Below, piece by piece: positions 40,985 to 51,382 of a stretch of DNA of 64,000 nucleotides. A program made the translations under genes and the position numbers. Each line of letters opens with the position of its first letter. The stretch's first letter is position 1. Below the pieces are notes generated by a model that was given only the letters and a program-made list of their open reading frames with translations, did not search any database and was not told the origin of the DNA. Source of the stretch: Blasia pusilla (Eukaryota > Marchantiophyta > Marchantiopsida > Blasiales); assembly GCA_050084515.1 (NCBI GenBank), contig CM114274.1, forward strand, positions 9,548,001 to 9,612,000, in the 5' to 3' direction.

Positions 40985-43235
40985 AAGCTGCCTAGAGGAT
41001 GGAATGTAGCACTTATATCCCTTAGCTCCATCAACATAGCCAATGAAGATACACCTTTCAGACTTGGGGTCTAATTTGTGACGTCTCTCAGAAGGAACAT
41101 GAGCATAACAAATACAGCCAAATACTTTCAAGAAGGAAAAATCAGGATTACTTCCTATGAAGACTTTGAATGGAATTTTATCATGAACTCTTGCTGTTGG
41201 AGTTTGGTTGATTAAGAAGACTGCACATGCTACAACCTCCGCCTAATACACCTTAGGCATGTTCTTCTCATTCAGCAAAGCTCATGCCGCTTTAGCACTA
41301 TGTCGATTCTTCCTCTCAGCCACTCTATTTTTTTGTGGAATATAACGGCAGGACACATGACGTTGGATGCCATTCTGACGTAAATAGTCATCAAACTCTG
41401 TTGAAAGATACTCTCCTCCTCCATCACAACGCAATTTCAGAATGTGTTCTCCAATCTACTTCTCTACTAGAACTCTGAATGTTTGGAACATTGAGAATAC
41501 CTCTAAACTTGGCTTTCAGAAAGTATACCCATATATACCTAGAGAAGTCATCAATAAATGAAACAAAGTATTGGCAACCACTAAGGCTATGTTGTGATGT
41601 TGTCCACACATCACTGTGGATCAACTCCAATATCCTAGATGTTTTTCTACCTTGCTTTGGAAAAGGAAATCTAGCTTGTTTTCCAAATTGGCAAGCAGGA
41701 CATACCTCTAATGTAGTAGGACTCGCTAATTTAGGAAGTCCTATTACTATATTAGATGGTGAAAGACTCAGTAATCTTTGAAGATTCATATGTCCAATTC
41801 TTTTATGCCACACATTTAGATCTGTGACTTGTTGGCCGGTTTAACCATGCATTGCTGTTTGAATCTCTAGCATATAAACATCTAATTTAAACATTCTGCC
41901 AGATCCAGTTCCTTTGGCTATCGTAGTCTGGTCATCCATTGTTTCAATGAAACAACCATCTGCGTTAAACTTCACTTGATAACCCTCTTCTACTATCTGT
42001 CCTATAGAGATCTGGTTTCTTGCAATGATAGGAATATAGAGAAGATTTCCAAGAGCACAAAGACCATTTGATGCTATTGGAACTTTACCGGTATGCGTGA
42101 TATGATGTTGAGTGTCATCTCCTATGAGCACAATTGCAGGATCTTTCACCGGCTCCAAACTATTAAACCATTTAGCTTGTGAGGTCATGTGATTTGATGC
42201 ACCAAAGTCAATGTACCAATCTGTTGTCGAGTCTTTCTTGACCATTGCTCTCATATGATGAGTCATGATCAAGATATGCTCTGTTTGTGAATGTTGTTGT
42301 TCTTGGTACTGCTCTTGGTGTTGTTGCTCCACGTAGTTTTGTTGTTGTAAGGCTCCTGTTCTCATATCTACCTTCTTCTTGAAGCAAAACTTTGCATAGT
42401 GACCCTTTATTCCACAGTAATTGCAAGATCCAGGGACCCTCTACTGCTGATCTCGACCCGAACGATTTCCACCATCACCACCTTGTGATTGTGTCTAGTA
42501 CTAGTTCGTAGTTGATTGAGTGACGTTAAATTGAGTGTCTCTTCCTCCATATGCTTGATATCCGCCACGACCACGGAAGTTTCTGCCATGACCCGTGCCT
42601 CTGTTTGATCCATAACCTGCAAATAGCGCACTCTCTTGGAGACTAGACGAGTTACCGCTGCCTACTAGGCGTATCTCTTCAATGATTAACAAAGGGACTT
42701 ACTCTTGAAAGGTTGGATACTTCTCTCTCATAGAGATAGAGGTCTCAAAGGACTTGTAATCCTTTCGAAGGCCTTGAAGAGTGAACAAAATTAGATCATC
42801 ATCTTCTATTGTCGCTCCAATGCTATTCAACTAATCAACAATATGTTAGATACTCAAAATATAATCATTGATGCTCTACGATCCTTTCATCACTTCGTTC
42901 AATTTTTGTTTCAATTAAATCTTTCAGGCCTTTGTAGATATCTGGAACAACTTTTCCAATGCATCCCAGGTCTCCTTTGGAATATCAACATCTTGAATGT
43001 GACCTATTATTGGTGAACTGGTCGTTATTGAAATATAGTGGATTACTTATCTTGCGTGTTTGTTCCACGCGCGAGCATTCAAGTTTGGTGAGTCACCTTC
43101 TAGCTTGGCCTCATCACCTGTGACAAGATCCTATAGTTCTTGACCCAAGAGAAAATTTTTCATGCAAAACTTCCAGACATTGTAATTCTGCTTATCTAGC
43201 TTCTCGCCTATGATTGTTGTTGAGGAATACTCCAT
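40985..43235 (-). pseudogene. copia gag-protease-integrase polyprotein (truncated)
   Basis: Start codon 43235-43233 (MEYSSTTIIGEKLDKQNYNVW). Gag is interrupted by stops. The knuckle is CNYCGIKGHYAKFC near 42425. The protease is TDWYIDFGASNHMTSQAKWF, where the usual DSGA reads DFGA. GAG-pre-integrase follows (VWHKRIGHMNLQRLLSLSP, CPACQFGKQARFPFP), then the integrase core LELIHSDVWTTSQHSLSGCQYFVSFIDDFSRYIWVYFLK and, after frame breaks, the C-terminal GYKCYIPSSRQ. RT and RNase H are missing from this copy. Typical plant copia order; inactive. Confidence 0.9.
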
Positions 43236-43239
43236 AACG

Positions 43240-43727
43240 AACGATTTCACTCACAAAAACGTAATTTCAGGCGCTCCTACTGCTCCAATTGAAGCATAGA
43301 TCACTCCTATACAGAAAGTGACCTGAAATTTGCCAAAATTGATCAACTGTATGAAAGAACTAGTTGAAATTGGCCTGTAGAGAGCAAACTACACAACTTT
43401 TCTTCACTAATTGCACTTTCCTACACTGAAATTCCTACTGGAGGAGCTCAGAATGTCAAAATCAAGTGATTTTAGGTGCGTTGGAAAGCTCTCAACAAGC
43501 TCTACAAGATGGCTAGAACTAATCTTTAGCGCTCTTCTAGACGTTTTGGAATCGATCGGGAAAGCCTTAAAAAATGCCTCCAAAGTTTTATCACCGTGAA
43601 AGCTCCACCTGAAATCTACACCCATTGAGCTCTGAATAAAATTTCCTTCTCCCAAACTGAAATTGTGCCTTCTCTTGCCTTTCTCCTCTCCTCAAACACC
43701 AAGAATTTCAAGTGATGTTCTCCTATC
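43240..43727 (-). other. 5' leader of the copia remnant
   Basis: Non-coding between the primer site and gag ATG. Bases 43457-43499 match 7035-7077, suggesting another copy of this leader near copy A. Confidence 0.6.
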
Positions 43728-43739
43728 GCTCTGATACCA
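43728..43739 (-). other. copia primer-binding site, initiator tRNA-Met type
   Basis: TGGTATCAGAGC on the minus strand, directly next to the LTR end TTTTCCACA at 43740. Confidence 0.9.
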
Positions 43740-44051
43740 TGTGGAAAACTACTAAAGAAGCATAATTGGTGGGAAACGGCTCTCTCACACACACACCACC
43801 ATGGAAAACGAAATTTTCAATGAGAGAATGAGTGGAGGCTGGTCCCCTTCTCAATTATATAGGGTATGTATAAGCAATCTTAACCCTAACCTTAACCATA
43901 GTCTCGAGCTATACTAACTGTTATTAACTAACCCTAGTTAAGATAATCGCGCTTAATTGACTAACCAAGATTAAGCTTCCGTACTTCGTGTGAGTACCAA
44001 ATGTAGCAGTTCAGGTGTCTCATGAGCTTGAATGTAACTCAATCTTCAATA
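43740..44051 (-). repeat. copia LTR (shared, middle copy)
   Basis: About 310 bp. It ends TTTTCCACA at the primer site and starts near 44051 with TATTGAAGATTGAG. Related copies: 44246-44468 (partial) and 58482-58792 (full length). On the right it follows directly on the copia RNase H end, so it is the 3' LTR of one element and the 5' LTR of the next. Confidence 0.85.
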
Positions 44052-44054
44052 CTT

Positions 44055-44240
44055 CCCCTCAAGCTCATATCGATATCTCTAACACCTAAATCATTTCTAA
44101 ACATCTCAAACTTATCTCTAGACAATGCCTTTGTAAAGATGTCATCAATTTACTGATTTGTACCTATATACACAAGATCAATTTCTCCTGCAAGCACTTT
44201 CTCTCTGATAAAATGATAGTGCACCTCAACATGCTTTGTA
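44055..44240 (-). pseudogene. copia RNase H C-terminal fragment
   Basis: Reads KHVEVHYHFIREKVLAGEIDL, VYIGTNQ-stop-IDDIFTKALSRDKFEMFRNDLGV. This is the characteristic end of plant copia polyproteins, just before the 3' LTR. The upstream part of that element is deleted. Confidence 0.88.
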
Positions 44241-44245
44241 CAAGC

Positions 44246-44468
44246 ATGAGTGGAGGCTGATGCCCTTCTCAATTATATAGGGTATGTACAAGCAATCCTA
44301 ACCCTAACCTTAATCATAGTCTCGAGTTATACTAATTGTGATTAACTAATCCTAGTTAAGATAATCGCGCTTAATTGACTAACCAAGATTAAGCTTCCCC
44401 ACTTCGTGTGAGTACCAAATGTAGCAGTTAAGGTGTCTTATGAGCTTGACTGTAACTCAATCTTCAAT
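44246..44468 (-). repeat. copia LTR fragment
   Basis: Matches 43824-44051 with about 90 percent identity. Its right edge (ACTCAATCTTCAATA) coincides with the LTR start of the other copies, at the junction with copy F integrase. Confidence 0.8.
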
Positions 44469-45150
44469 AGCTTGTATCCATACATCATGATCATCAAGGT
44501 TCAACACCTCATCAGCATTTCGACAAATGGCCGTAGGTAAATTTGGCTCTCGGCCATAAAGCAGCAAGTACGGTGAGAAAGACGCTAAGAATGCCTACTT
44601 GCTGAATCTGTATCTCATCGCCAACCACGGAAATTGGAGGTCCCAATCTCCTAAGTGACCTCTCTGCAAGCCATACTTGTGGAATCCTCTATTCAACGTC
44701 TCCACAACCCTCTCCGCTAGTCCACCCGCCTCAGGATGATCTCGCGAAGTGGTGCGGTGGTCGATAAGTGCCTAATCACACAAGGCCTGAAACTCCCCAT
44801 AAAACTCCGTATCCTGGTCTATCAACACCTCACCTGGTGCACCGTAATGACTCAACACTCGATCTAGGAAGGCATACGCTACTCCCTCACTCACTTTGTC
44901 AGACAATGCAACCAACTTTATCCACTTTGAGAAGTGCTCCACCATCACCAACACATAACAACTATGGCCCTCCGTCAAAGGTAAAGTCAGTGGCTTGTTT
45001 TAGGATTCGATCCCGCTCTCTAGCACCGACAGTGCTCGCCAGTACGCACGTACTCCAAAACTACTCCATCATCGTGAATGTCTCGGCCACATATCGTCTC
45101 CTCACCAACCTCTAGATCCAAGGACTCTCCATCAAACCTCCCCATCAAAG
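44469..45150 (-). pseudogene. integrase fragments of copy F
   Basis: Spacer VQTLMGRFDGESLDLEVGEE, RDIHDDGVVLEYVRTG (45150-45010). A deletion follows. The core is TEGHSCYVLVMVEHFSKWIKLVALSDKVSEG, VAYAFLDRVLSHYGAPGEVLIDQDTEF (44978-44772), then DHPEAGGLAERVVETLNRGFHKYGLQRGHLGDWDLQFPWLAM and YGREPNLPTAICRNADEVLNLDDHDVW, ending at the copia LTR. The first catalytic Asp is lost in the deletion; the second Asp and the Glu are visible. Confidence 0.85.
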
Positions 45151-45154
45151 TCTG

Positions 45155-45230
45155 AACACTCTTTTAACTTACTGTTAACTTACTCTTTTAACACTCTTTT
45201 AACACTCTTTTTAACACTCTTAGTTGCAGC
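45155..45230. repeat. minisatellite at the internal deletion junction of copy F
   Basis: About five irregular repeats of an 11-13-bp unit (cttttaacact/taacttact type) lie exactly between the DNMT (GLHDLT-stop) and the integrase spacer (LMGRFDGES). Such filler is typical of repair by templated end joining. Confidence 0.75.
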
Positions 45231-45760
45231 ATCTCCCAAAACATCCCTCACGTCAGATCGTGCAATCCAAATCCTCCACCAGCTGATGAATGACCTTGAC
45301 ATGGCCATCTAGCAATCACCAAATGAATGGTGCCAAATCTATCCAGATCGTGCGTCCCCACCAAAGAAATATTGGCGGGTAGTGTATGCTGATATCCCCG
45401 TACTACAGATATCGGCAACAACTCAGGATACCTCTGGACCAATCTCGCCGTGTGACATAATGATACTTACTGCGCGGTCTCATCTCTCTCCACATAAAGG
45501 TATTGATGCAACTGTATGCCCGCTTGCAATACCACAGCCAATCCAGTGATAATCCCTCTGAAAAGATCTAACACCCTAACACCTTCCTCTGGACACTGCC
45601 ACACAACGGGTGTGGTATCTAGTGGGATCAACATCTCCACTCTAGGAGCCCGATCGCCACCTCACTCTCGCTGCTTCGGGATAAAGGCATGACTCCACGT
45701 TTGCCTCACGAGGTTGTCGGCACTCCTCTGTAGCTCTCGAGTCGTACCCCACAATGGTGA
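45230..45760 (-). pseudogene. DNA methyltransferase N-terminal half of copy F
   Basis: VRQTWSHAFIPKQRE lead, TPVVWQCPEEGVRVLDLFRGIITGLAVVLQAG (motif I with one Gly to Arg), YLYVERDETAQ (motif II acid), LVQRYPELLPISVVRGYQHTLPANISLVGTHDLDRFGTIHLVIARWPCQGHSSAGGGFGLHD (motif IV with intact Pro-Cys-Gln). It then stops at the deletion, so motifs VI-X are missing. Confidence 0.88.
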
Positions 45761-46430
45761 AGAGGTATCGCCAACATGGGAAGAGACACCCGCCATGGCT
45801 TGTCTCTCCATGGGACTATTCGCTACTAGGACATCCTCCGCATGTGCGTTCCCCTCCAACAACTCTCCTGGCCAGCTAACACTACATGTGAAAGCTGCCA
45901 ACGTGATCATAGACTCCTCTCGTGCTCGATCGTCTCCTCCTAAAAATTGCATGGGTAATTGACTCATCCGCCTGTCACCTATCGCCATCCTGGTCGATGA
46001 GCAATGGTCTCCTCCCAGAAGTCAAGGATGAATCCTAGGGGACATAACACTCTACTCCCCACGGACACATTGTATGACTCAACTGATGTTGTAATCGCAC
46101 GTGTGCGCACCATAGCACTATCTATCACATGCTCTGGCTGGACTCTGACAACTATCTCCTGTCAAGTTGTATACTGCGTGGGTGACACGCCCCCAATTGA
46201 GATGTGTATCTAGAAGGGATAAGGCTCAATGTCGGCCTTCCGTAACCGCAACGCTAAACAAGCTGCCTTCCTAACATCAAGGGTTGCGCTCTCGAATCAA
46301 GTAGGATAAGCTGCGGATAGTACACTATCCCCGTTGGACTAACCAAGCTAAAGACTCCAGCTCAGTTATCCAATAACACTACGCCAAGTGTCACCACTGC
46401 TCGTTTGATGGCTAGGCGAGTTGGCGTATC
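45662..46430 (-). pseudogene. aspartic protease and linker of copy F
   Basis: The minus strand gives WAGVFSLVSPTGIVYYPQLILLDSRAQPLMLG near 46380-46270, where the DSG motif reads DSR as in copy D. It is followed by stop-ridden sequence and then the open linker 45988-45662 (RRMSQLPMQFLGGDDRAREESM, FTCSVSWPGELLEGNAHAEDVLV). The linker overlaps the start of the DNMT lead. Confidence 0.78.
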
Positions 46431-46639
46431 TACCAACTTTGCCGCCGCTGCATGCCTTGACTTTGTGGGGGACGCCCCGAGCACCTGCTCCGAGGGCAAG
46501 TCCACCACCTCCTCAACTACCCTAAACAAGAGGCAGTCACCTCTCCACGCTCACACAATGTGACGGCAGCTGAAACACCTCAGCTAGTCCAACTCCCAAC
46601 GTCGCCAACTCTATGGCAGAAAATAGCAAAGTTTAGCTC

Positions 46640-47865
46640 ACTCTGGTGGCCATCTCCAACACTATGGTCGACACTGACTCCACTCAAGCCGGCATAGGAA
46701 TTGTCGCTCCATCTCCTCCTGACATCGACGCACCTGCCCTATCTGTAGGCACCGCTCGTCATCGAGGCACCATTGATGGTGTGTGTAGTGCCTCCAACAA
46801 TGTGAATGACTGTGGAACCCTAGCTTGCCGCCGATCAGTCCCCTCCGGTGGGTCAATCTCAACTCCACCTCTCCATGGCTGAGTGCCTCTCGTAGCATCC
46901 CGAGTCACCACTGCAGCAGCCTCAACCTGAGTTGCACTACACATAAACCCCATACTAGCTAGATCCTCACCCGGGTCAGGGTAAGAGGTAGAAGCTGGAG
47001 CCACTCTAGTTGCTCGCGGCTCCGTGCCTTCTCTGAGCTCCATCATTGTCATGGCAGCAATCCTCTGCTTCAATTGATTGATACGTGAGAGAAGTGCTGG
47101 CTCTAGTGCTCCTGCTCCATCTCCTCTAGCCTGTGGTGGTCCTCTACCACCACATCGTGGAACAACTCCCCGACCTCCTCCAAGACGACCGCCCCCAAGC
47201 CCTTGGCCTACCTCTAGACGTGCCTCTCGACGAAGGTCAAAACATCTATCCCTAGTGTGACCATATTTGTGGCAATAGTCACATTGGAATAGTGGTGGCG
47301 CCATCCTCTGTGACTCTTGAGCAATCGGAGGCGCTCGTGGTCCTCTCCAATGCTGTGTGCAATCTCTCTACCTATGGGCCTCTCCACATGTCTAACAAGT
47401 CAACATTGGTCCCCGTTGGGCAACATATGTAGGTTAGGGTTGTTGCCTCATAGGCTCACGGTACCCGCCGTGCTCTCTATGCACATTGGCTCGCTTTCGT
47501 AGTACTGGTGCTTGTTGTGGCACCTATGAGGTCACCGTCGCTTGTGGACCCGTCAACTCTCGAGAAAATCCTGCGGTCACTACCTGCTCCTCACTCATGT
47601 TGAGCTCAATACTCTTAGACAACTCGAAGACCACCTTCAATGTAGGCTTCGCTGTGTGAATCAGTACCGCATCTCGTACTCTCCTCCGTAGTTCTTGATC
47701 CAGAACCTCGTACCAATACTAGACTGACTGCGCCTCAGTCACTCCATAAGTAGAAATAATCAGCCTCCTCATGCGCGTGAATGCCTCTCTCAGACTCTCA
47801 CCCGATCATTGCTCAAAATCGTGTAGACTCTTCAGCTTTTTGGTGCGTACACCCTAGTAGCTTTT
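46640..47865 (-). pseudogene. gag C-terminal part and nucleocapsid of copy F
   Basis: Gag helix in broken frames (47865-47580). From 47304 an open stretch of 181 codons: LFQCDYCHKYGHTRDRCFDLRREARL, an intact CX2CX4HX4C knuckle. A Gly/Arg-rich segment (GQGLGGGRLGGGRGVVPR) follows, then a linker ending PQSFTLLEALHTPSMVPR that matches VLETLWTPLMVPRRP in copy B. Confidence 0.85.
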
Positions 47866-47870
47866 CCCCA

Positions 47871-48617
47871 CTATCGGAAGAAGTCCACTTTGGGATTGAA
47901 GGTGGGTGGCCCTCTACCACTTGAGGTCTCTACCACATCGCCTGTCTCACTGCCCTCCTCTCCATCTAGTCTCCGGGCTGATCGTGTGGGTCTCTCTCCT
48001 CTCACCATCCCATCATATGCCTCGCAACCACTAGTGGATACATACCCTAGAGCCAAATACATCCTCCTGGCATTGATCTCTACTAAATACAACGATCGGA
48101 ACTCCATGTAGTCATCCATCGGAGGGCCCTCCAAGTGCTGGAACAACCATTTCCATGCCATAAAAGGGTTGAACCGTGTCGGGGTCCGTATCTCCCGGAA
48201 GTTGCACCACGTGTCAAACTCCTGGATGAAATGATCTAAGTCGATGGTGCCCACTGCACGCGAGAAACAAGGCATGCCTCGATGGCCCATATAGTCCATC
48301 TCCTATCAAGTGACACTGCCTCCGTTTACGATCGCTTGACCAGACCTGATGTCTAGTGATGACAATCCTACCACGGATGGATGTCGAGGTAGCTCCTCAC
48401 TCGTAACCCATGGGTATCTCACTACACTCCGTGTCACATCACTACTATTGCTCGCACTACCCCGTTCTTCCAAACCTTGGAAGAACGCCGTGATAACAAC
48501 CATGTCTCCCTTGCTCAAGCACTCAGACTCACCAAGAGTCTCCCACACTCCTAAGTAGCTCACCAACGCTAATGGTAATCCCATGACGACACACCTGGCC
48601 TCACGCACACTCAACAC
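47871..48617 (-). pseudogene. gag N-terminal part of copy F
   Basis: Two open stretches: 48617-48306 (N-terminal, VITAFFQGLEERGS) and 48299-47871 (MDYMGHRGMPCFSRAVGTIDLDHFIQEFDTWCNF, FMAWKWLFQHLEGPPMDDYMEFRSLY, GDVVETSSGRGPPTFNPKVDFF). The second aligns block for block with copy A gag 5560-5030. A stop and frame change separate the two at 48303. Confidence 0.82.
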
Positions 48618-49545
48618 TTGGGCTCACCATGAGCCTCCCAACTAACTCACCTAAACCACATACACTCTCGGGTCATACACTTGACCCCTACTCGGAAATG
48701 GCCATATATCCACAAACATGCTACACATGCATGCAGACAACTTTTGTCATCATCACTACACCTTTCTAGCCCCAGCAACTACCCAATACCCAACACTCTC
48801 AATCACATAAGACAAGTGTGGGAAAAGGGACTTGAATGGGTAATCTGATCACGCCCTCCAACCTACGGAACCGTCAGTACCCACTCCTCCATGTGATATG
48901 ACAACCTCCGCAATACGACACCCTTCTCGACCAACACGTTGAACCTCATGTCAGCATCGGCATGTATGTCTCTATCAGAATCCTCGCCAAACTCAACCAC
49001 GTCGATTGCGCCTCCAACCACGTCAATCCTATCGACCATGTTCATCCTTCCCAACCACGTCTTCTGACCAACCACATCCGGAAGGCGTTGACCACGTAAT
49101 TGTATTAACTACGTAGGGAGGGGAGGGGGGGAAAGGGACTGGGCCCTTGGCCCACATCCCTATGGACCTTAATGGCCTCTTGGGGGGGGCCTAACACGGG
49201 CCCTACATGCGAGGGGGCTGACATGGCCTTCCCAAACTCTCGGCGGGGGGCCCTAAATGGGGGGCCCTTATATAGGGTTGGGAAGAGCCAAAAGGCTCTT
49301 CCCCTAAAAAAAACTATCCTCTTGGTAACCTGCCCCTACAGGTTACCGGGGGCGCATGACCTGCTCAACAAGTCACCTAGTTGTGAAAGACTTGAAAAAA
49401 AAGTTGGCAATAACGAAGTTCCTGACACAACGGACCTGTCCTTTGCCTCATCCGACACTGCAAGACAAAAATACACTCAAGACAGTCCGCTGGCTCCTAT
49501 GCCCTCGGCCTATCAACTACTCAGATGTGACAATTCTCTCTTTGT
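48618..49545 (-). other. 5' leader of copy F with G-rich tract
   Basis: Non-coding between LTR and gag. Bases 49108-49330 on the plus strand hold many G-runs (ggggaggggggg, ttggggggggcc, ggcggggggccc), i.e. C-runs on the element's own strand. No primer site was recognised. Confidence 0.6.
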
Positions 49546-50050
49546 AAATCAAGTAGATCTCTCTCAACATCTCACACCAATCTCTCTATGGTGTGCATTC
49601 TCTCTTATGTCAAACCAAACCCACTCTCCTAATGAGAAGCTTGGGTTACACACACAAGGCAAGTAAGACCATAGCTTTGTCGTCTCATGCCAAGAGGTTC
49701 AACAAAGAGAGGATGAGCTCTCAAGCTCTCTCTCTCTTGGAGATATATCACCTTTCCTCTCCCAAGCTCTCTCTCCTCGGTAACCTATACTCGCACATCA
49801 CCTCCTTGGCTCTTGACCTGTTGTAGCGGGTCAATGGCCACTTCCCAAAGTAGAAAGGCAACTAAACTCTAAATCAAAACTTATCCGAAATAGAAATGTT
49901 CTATATATGGCTCGAAATGAGCCGAAACAAAGGGGAAACCTGCTATCTCACGTTACTTGTGGCCTCCGTAGGTCATTCTAGACCTCTTGAGGTTGTCCTC
50001 TAGTATCTCCAAAGGCAATCTACTAGATCTCACTGATCTATCCTAAAAGA
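49546..50050 (-). repeat. LTR middle segment, copy F side
   Basis: About 505 bp matching 28180-28680 of copy D (same orientation) and 50770-51265 of copy E (inverted), with roughly 85-90 percent identity. It lacks the approximately 120-bp terminal blocks that flank the middle in D and E. Confidence 0.8.
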
Positions 50051-50189
50051 TTGACATGTAAGAGTTAACACGTATTAGAGAGCACTTGTGGTCCACAAAC
50101 TCAATGAGCAAGCTTTTCTTTTGTGGCTTGAGTAGAAACCACACCCAATCTCGGATAATCAATAATAGTCTATATATTTGTAATTTTGA

Positions 50190-50465
50190 CTCTTATTGGA
50201 GGGATGCGATGGTATGGTCTAGAAGGACCATATGCGTAACTGTGCGCCATGTCATCTTCCGAACATTGACGGTACACTTGATCCGAGCTTAGCAGTAGTT
50301 TCTGCCGGCTTGTGATGTATGTTGTGTGGTTCTACCCGTGGTATAGCCACTATGCTAGTCTGTGATGGATGTTCGAGAGGATGGCATATGGCATGTTTGA
50401 CGCCACCTCTTACTAGGATTCCTCAGGGACAATGGATGTGTCTCACATATACACACCGTAGCTAG
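50190..50465 (+). pseudogene. integrase tail and PHD finger of copy E
   Basis: Reads NIDGTLDPSLAVVSAGL, stop, then CMLCGSTRGIATMLVCDGC, SRGWHMACL, TPPLTRIPQGQWMCLTYTHR. Seven of eight zinc ligands are present: the final Cys is Tyr (TGT to TAT). The spacing is identical to copies B and D. Positions about 50317-50450. It ends at TAG near 50461. Confidence 0.87.
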
Positions 50466-50623
50466 TTCTATATTTTTACTTATGTCTGTGACATGGATGA
50501 CAAGAAGGCGACTAATGATGGGGCCACATGAGTACCCGGCCTTCTTGCTCTTAGCGTTTGAGAGATGTATGTCATGGTAGGTAGGGATAGATGGCTATCT
50601 AGAGTTAGAGGGATCTAACCACC

Positions 50624-51382
50624 AACTAAGGGGCGATTAGAGATATTTTGGTACTTCTTGTCTCATTTTTTGGATGCCATGAGTTAGCATGGGATCGTGC
50701 GTGTTTGTGTATATATTCGGTGACAGGGATGTATGTTGTTTAGCGATATCTGTGCGCACAACAGTTGTCACGTCTTTTAGGATAGATCCGTGAGATCCAG
50801 TAGAACGCCTTCTTGAGGAGTCAAAGACAAGCTCAAGAAGTCGAGAATGACGTGTTGAGGCCTCAGGAAACTTGAGAGAGCACGTTTCCCCTTTGTTTCC
50901 GCTCATTTGGAGCCATATTTAGGAACTTACTATTTTAGGTAAGTAACATTTTGAGTATATGGTCAATTTTCTATTTTTGGTAAATAGCCCTTGACCTCCT
51001 GCATCGGGTCAAGAGCCAAGGAGGTGACTTAGGAGCATAAGTTACCCTGGAGAGAGCTTGGGAAGGGTATACCTCAAGGAGAGAGAGCTTGACAACTCAT
51101 TCTCTCTTTGTTGAACCTCTTGGCACGAGGCGGCGGAGCTTTGGTCCCTTGCCTTGTGAGTGTAACCAAAGCCTCTCATTAGGGGAGTGGGTTTGGTTTG
51201 ACATTGAGAGAGACATGTGAGAATGCACACATGTGAGAACTATGGTATTATGAAAGACATTGGATCTTATTTTATTGGAGATATTTTGGTACTTTTTGTC
51301 TCGTTGTTTGGATGCCATGAGTTAGAATGGGATCATGCGTGTTTGTGTGTGTGTTTGGTGGCAACCATGTGTATGCGCACGA
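50624..51382 (+). repeat. polypurine tract and LTR-like 3' end of copy E
   Basis: taaggggcgattag ends at 50640, then the block agatattttggtac starts at 50641 and recurs at 51279 (period 638, same as copy D). The second block ends near 51382 at gtatgcgcacgaaa, the same point where the second block ends in copies B and D. Confidence 0.7.

Larger units (their letters stand above)
40985..44468 (-). mobile_element. Ty1/copia retrotransposon remnant with tandem LTR structure
   Basis: Minus-strand order from the right: LTR fragment (44468-44246), copia RNase H C-terminus (44240-44055), LTR (about 44050-43740), primer site (43739-43728), leader, gag, protease, integrase (43235-40985), then abrupt truncation before RT. 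A piece of one element's 3' end and LTR is thus followed by the 5' half of another, sharing the middle LTR. The left end joins copy G DNMT and the right end joins copy F integrase, so it is not a simple insertion into one element. Confidence 0.85.
44469..50050 (-). mobile_element. Ty3/gypsy DNMT retrotransposon, copy F (large internal deletion)
   Basis: Minus-strand copy: LTR middle part (50050-49546), leader (49545-48618), gag (48617-46640), protease (46430-45989), linker (45988-45662), DNMT through motif IV (45661-45230), then a junction to the pre-integrase spacer (45150-45005) and a second jump to the integrase core (44978-44469). The DNMT C-terminus, all of RT and RNase H, and the integrase zinc finger are missing. 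The left end is cut by the copia LTR fragment. Confidence 0.85.
50190..51382 (+). mobile_element. Ty3/gypsy DNMT-PHD family 3' end, copy E
   Basis: Plus-strand fragment: last integrase residues (LLLEGCDGMVW), linker, PHD finger, 3' UTR, polypurine tract and LTR-like end. It lies directly after, and in opposite orientation to, copy F's LTR segment. Everything upstream of the integrase end is missing. Confidence 0.85.
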
